6,373 nucleotides of DNA, from assembly GCA_016200765.1 (NCBI GenBank), contig JACQEC010000186.1:1-6373 (forward strand). The letters run 5' to 3'. The number at the start of each line of letters is the position of its first letter. Positions within the stretch are counted from its first letter, which is position 1. The notes below the pieces were generated by a model. That model saw only the letters and a list, made by a program, of their open reading frames with translations, did not search any database and had not been told where the DNA came from. Shown in pieces: positions 4,880 to 6,373 of this stretch. The translations under genes and the position numbers were made by a program. The DNA is from Chloroflexota bacterium (GTDB lineage Bacteria; Chloroflexota; Anaerolineae; JACRMK01).

Positions 4880-6373
<1,494 letters not shown>

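Overview
The window is a stretch of a GC-rich bacterial chromosome carrying the end of a complex I (nuo) operon followed head-to-tail by the start of an F1Fo ATP synthase (atp) operon. All genes are on the + strand. Protein style (the NuoM tail, a long subunit a, a short delta) and the nuo/atp adjacency suggest Chloroflexota, perhaps Anaerolineae-like. That assignment is an inference from sequence flavour and could not be tested by a search.

Layout: 2-265 is the C-terminal end of nuoM. 266-384 is an AT-rich spacer built from degenerate 7-nt units that form a large inverted repeat. 385-1851 is nuoN, complete with the conserved proton-channel lysines and glutamate. 1852-2127 is a non-coding gap holding, in order, a short GCGTT-type tandem repeat, a very compact multi-helix element (1921-2060), and a strong sigma70-type promoter whose -10 box lies inside a near-perfect Rex-type palindrome. 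2128-2358 encodes a small two-TM AtpZ/AtpI-family protein. 2359-2559 holds a second, near-duplicate promoter/operator module and a leader with a nested stem-loop. Then follow atpB (a), atpE (c), atpF (b), atpH (delta) and atpA (alpha), the last running off the window end.

How the genes work together: complex I oxidises NADH and pumps protons, and the ATP synthase uses that gradient. Two redox-repressor-like operators sit on the atp promoters. The simplest reading is that atpZ and atpB-onward transcription are tied to the NADH/NAD+ ratio, but the regulator itself is not in the window. Within the operon, atpE is flanked by two related hairpins, which could help set the high c-subunit dosage, and atpF/atpH overlap by one base (TAATG).

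The ATP synthase is of standard F-type, and its c subunit lacks the usual Na+ ligands, so it is probably proton-coupled. The most notable points are the paired Rex-like promoter modules, the unexplained 140-bp multi-helix element, the hairpins flanking atpE, the heptad-type spacer repeats, and a delta subunit of only 119 aa.
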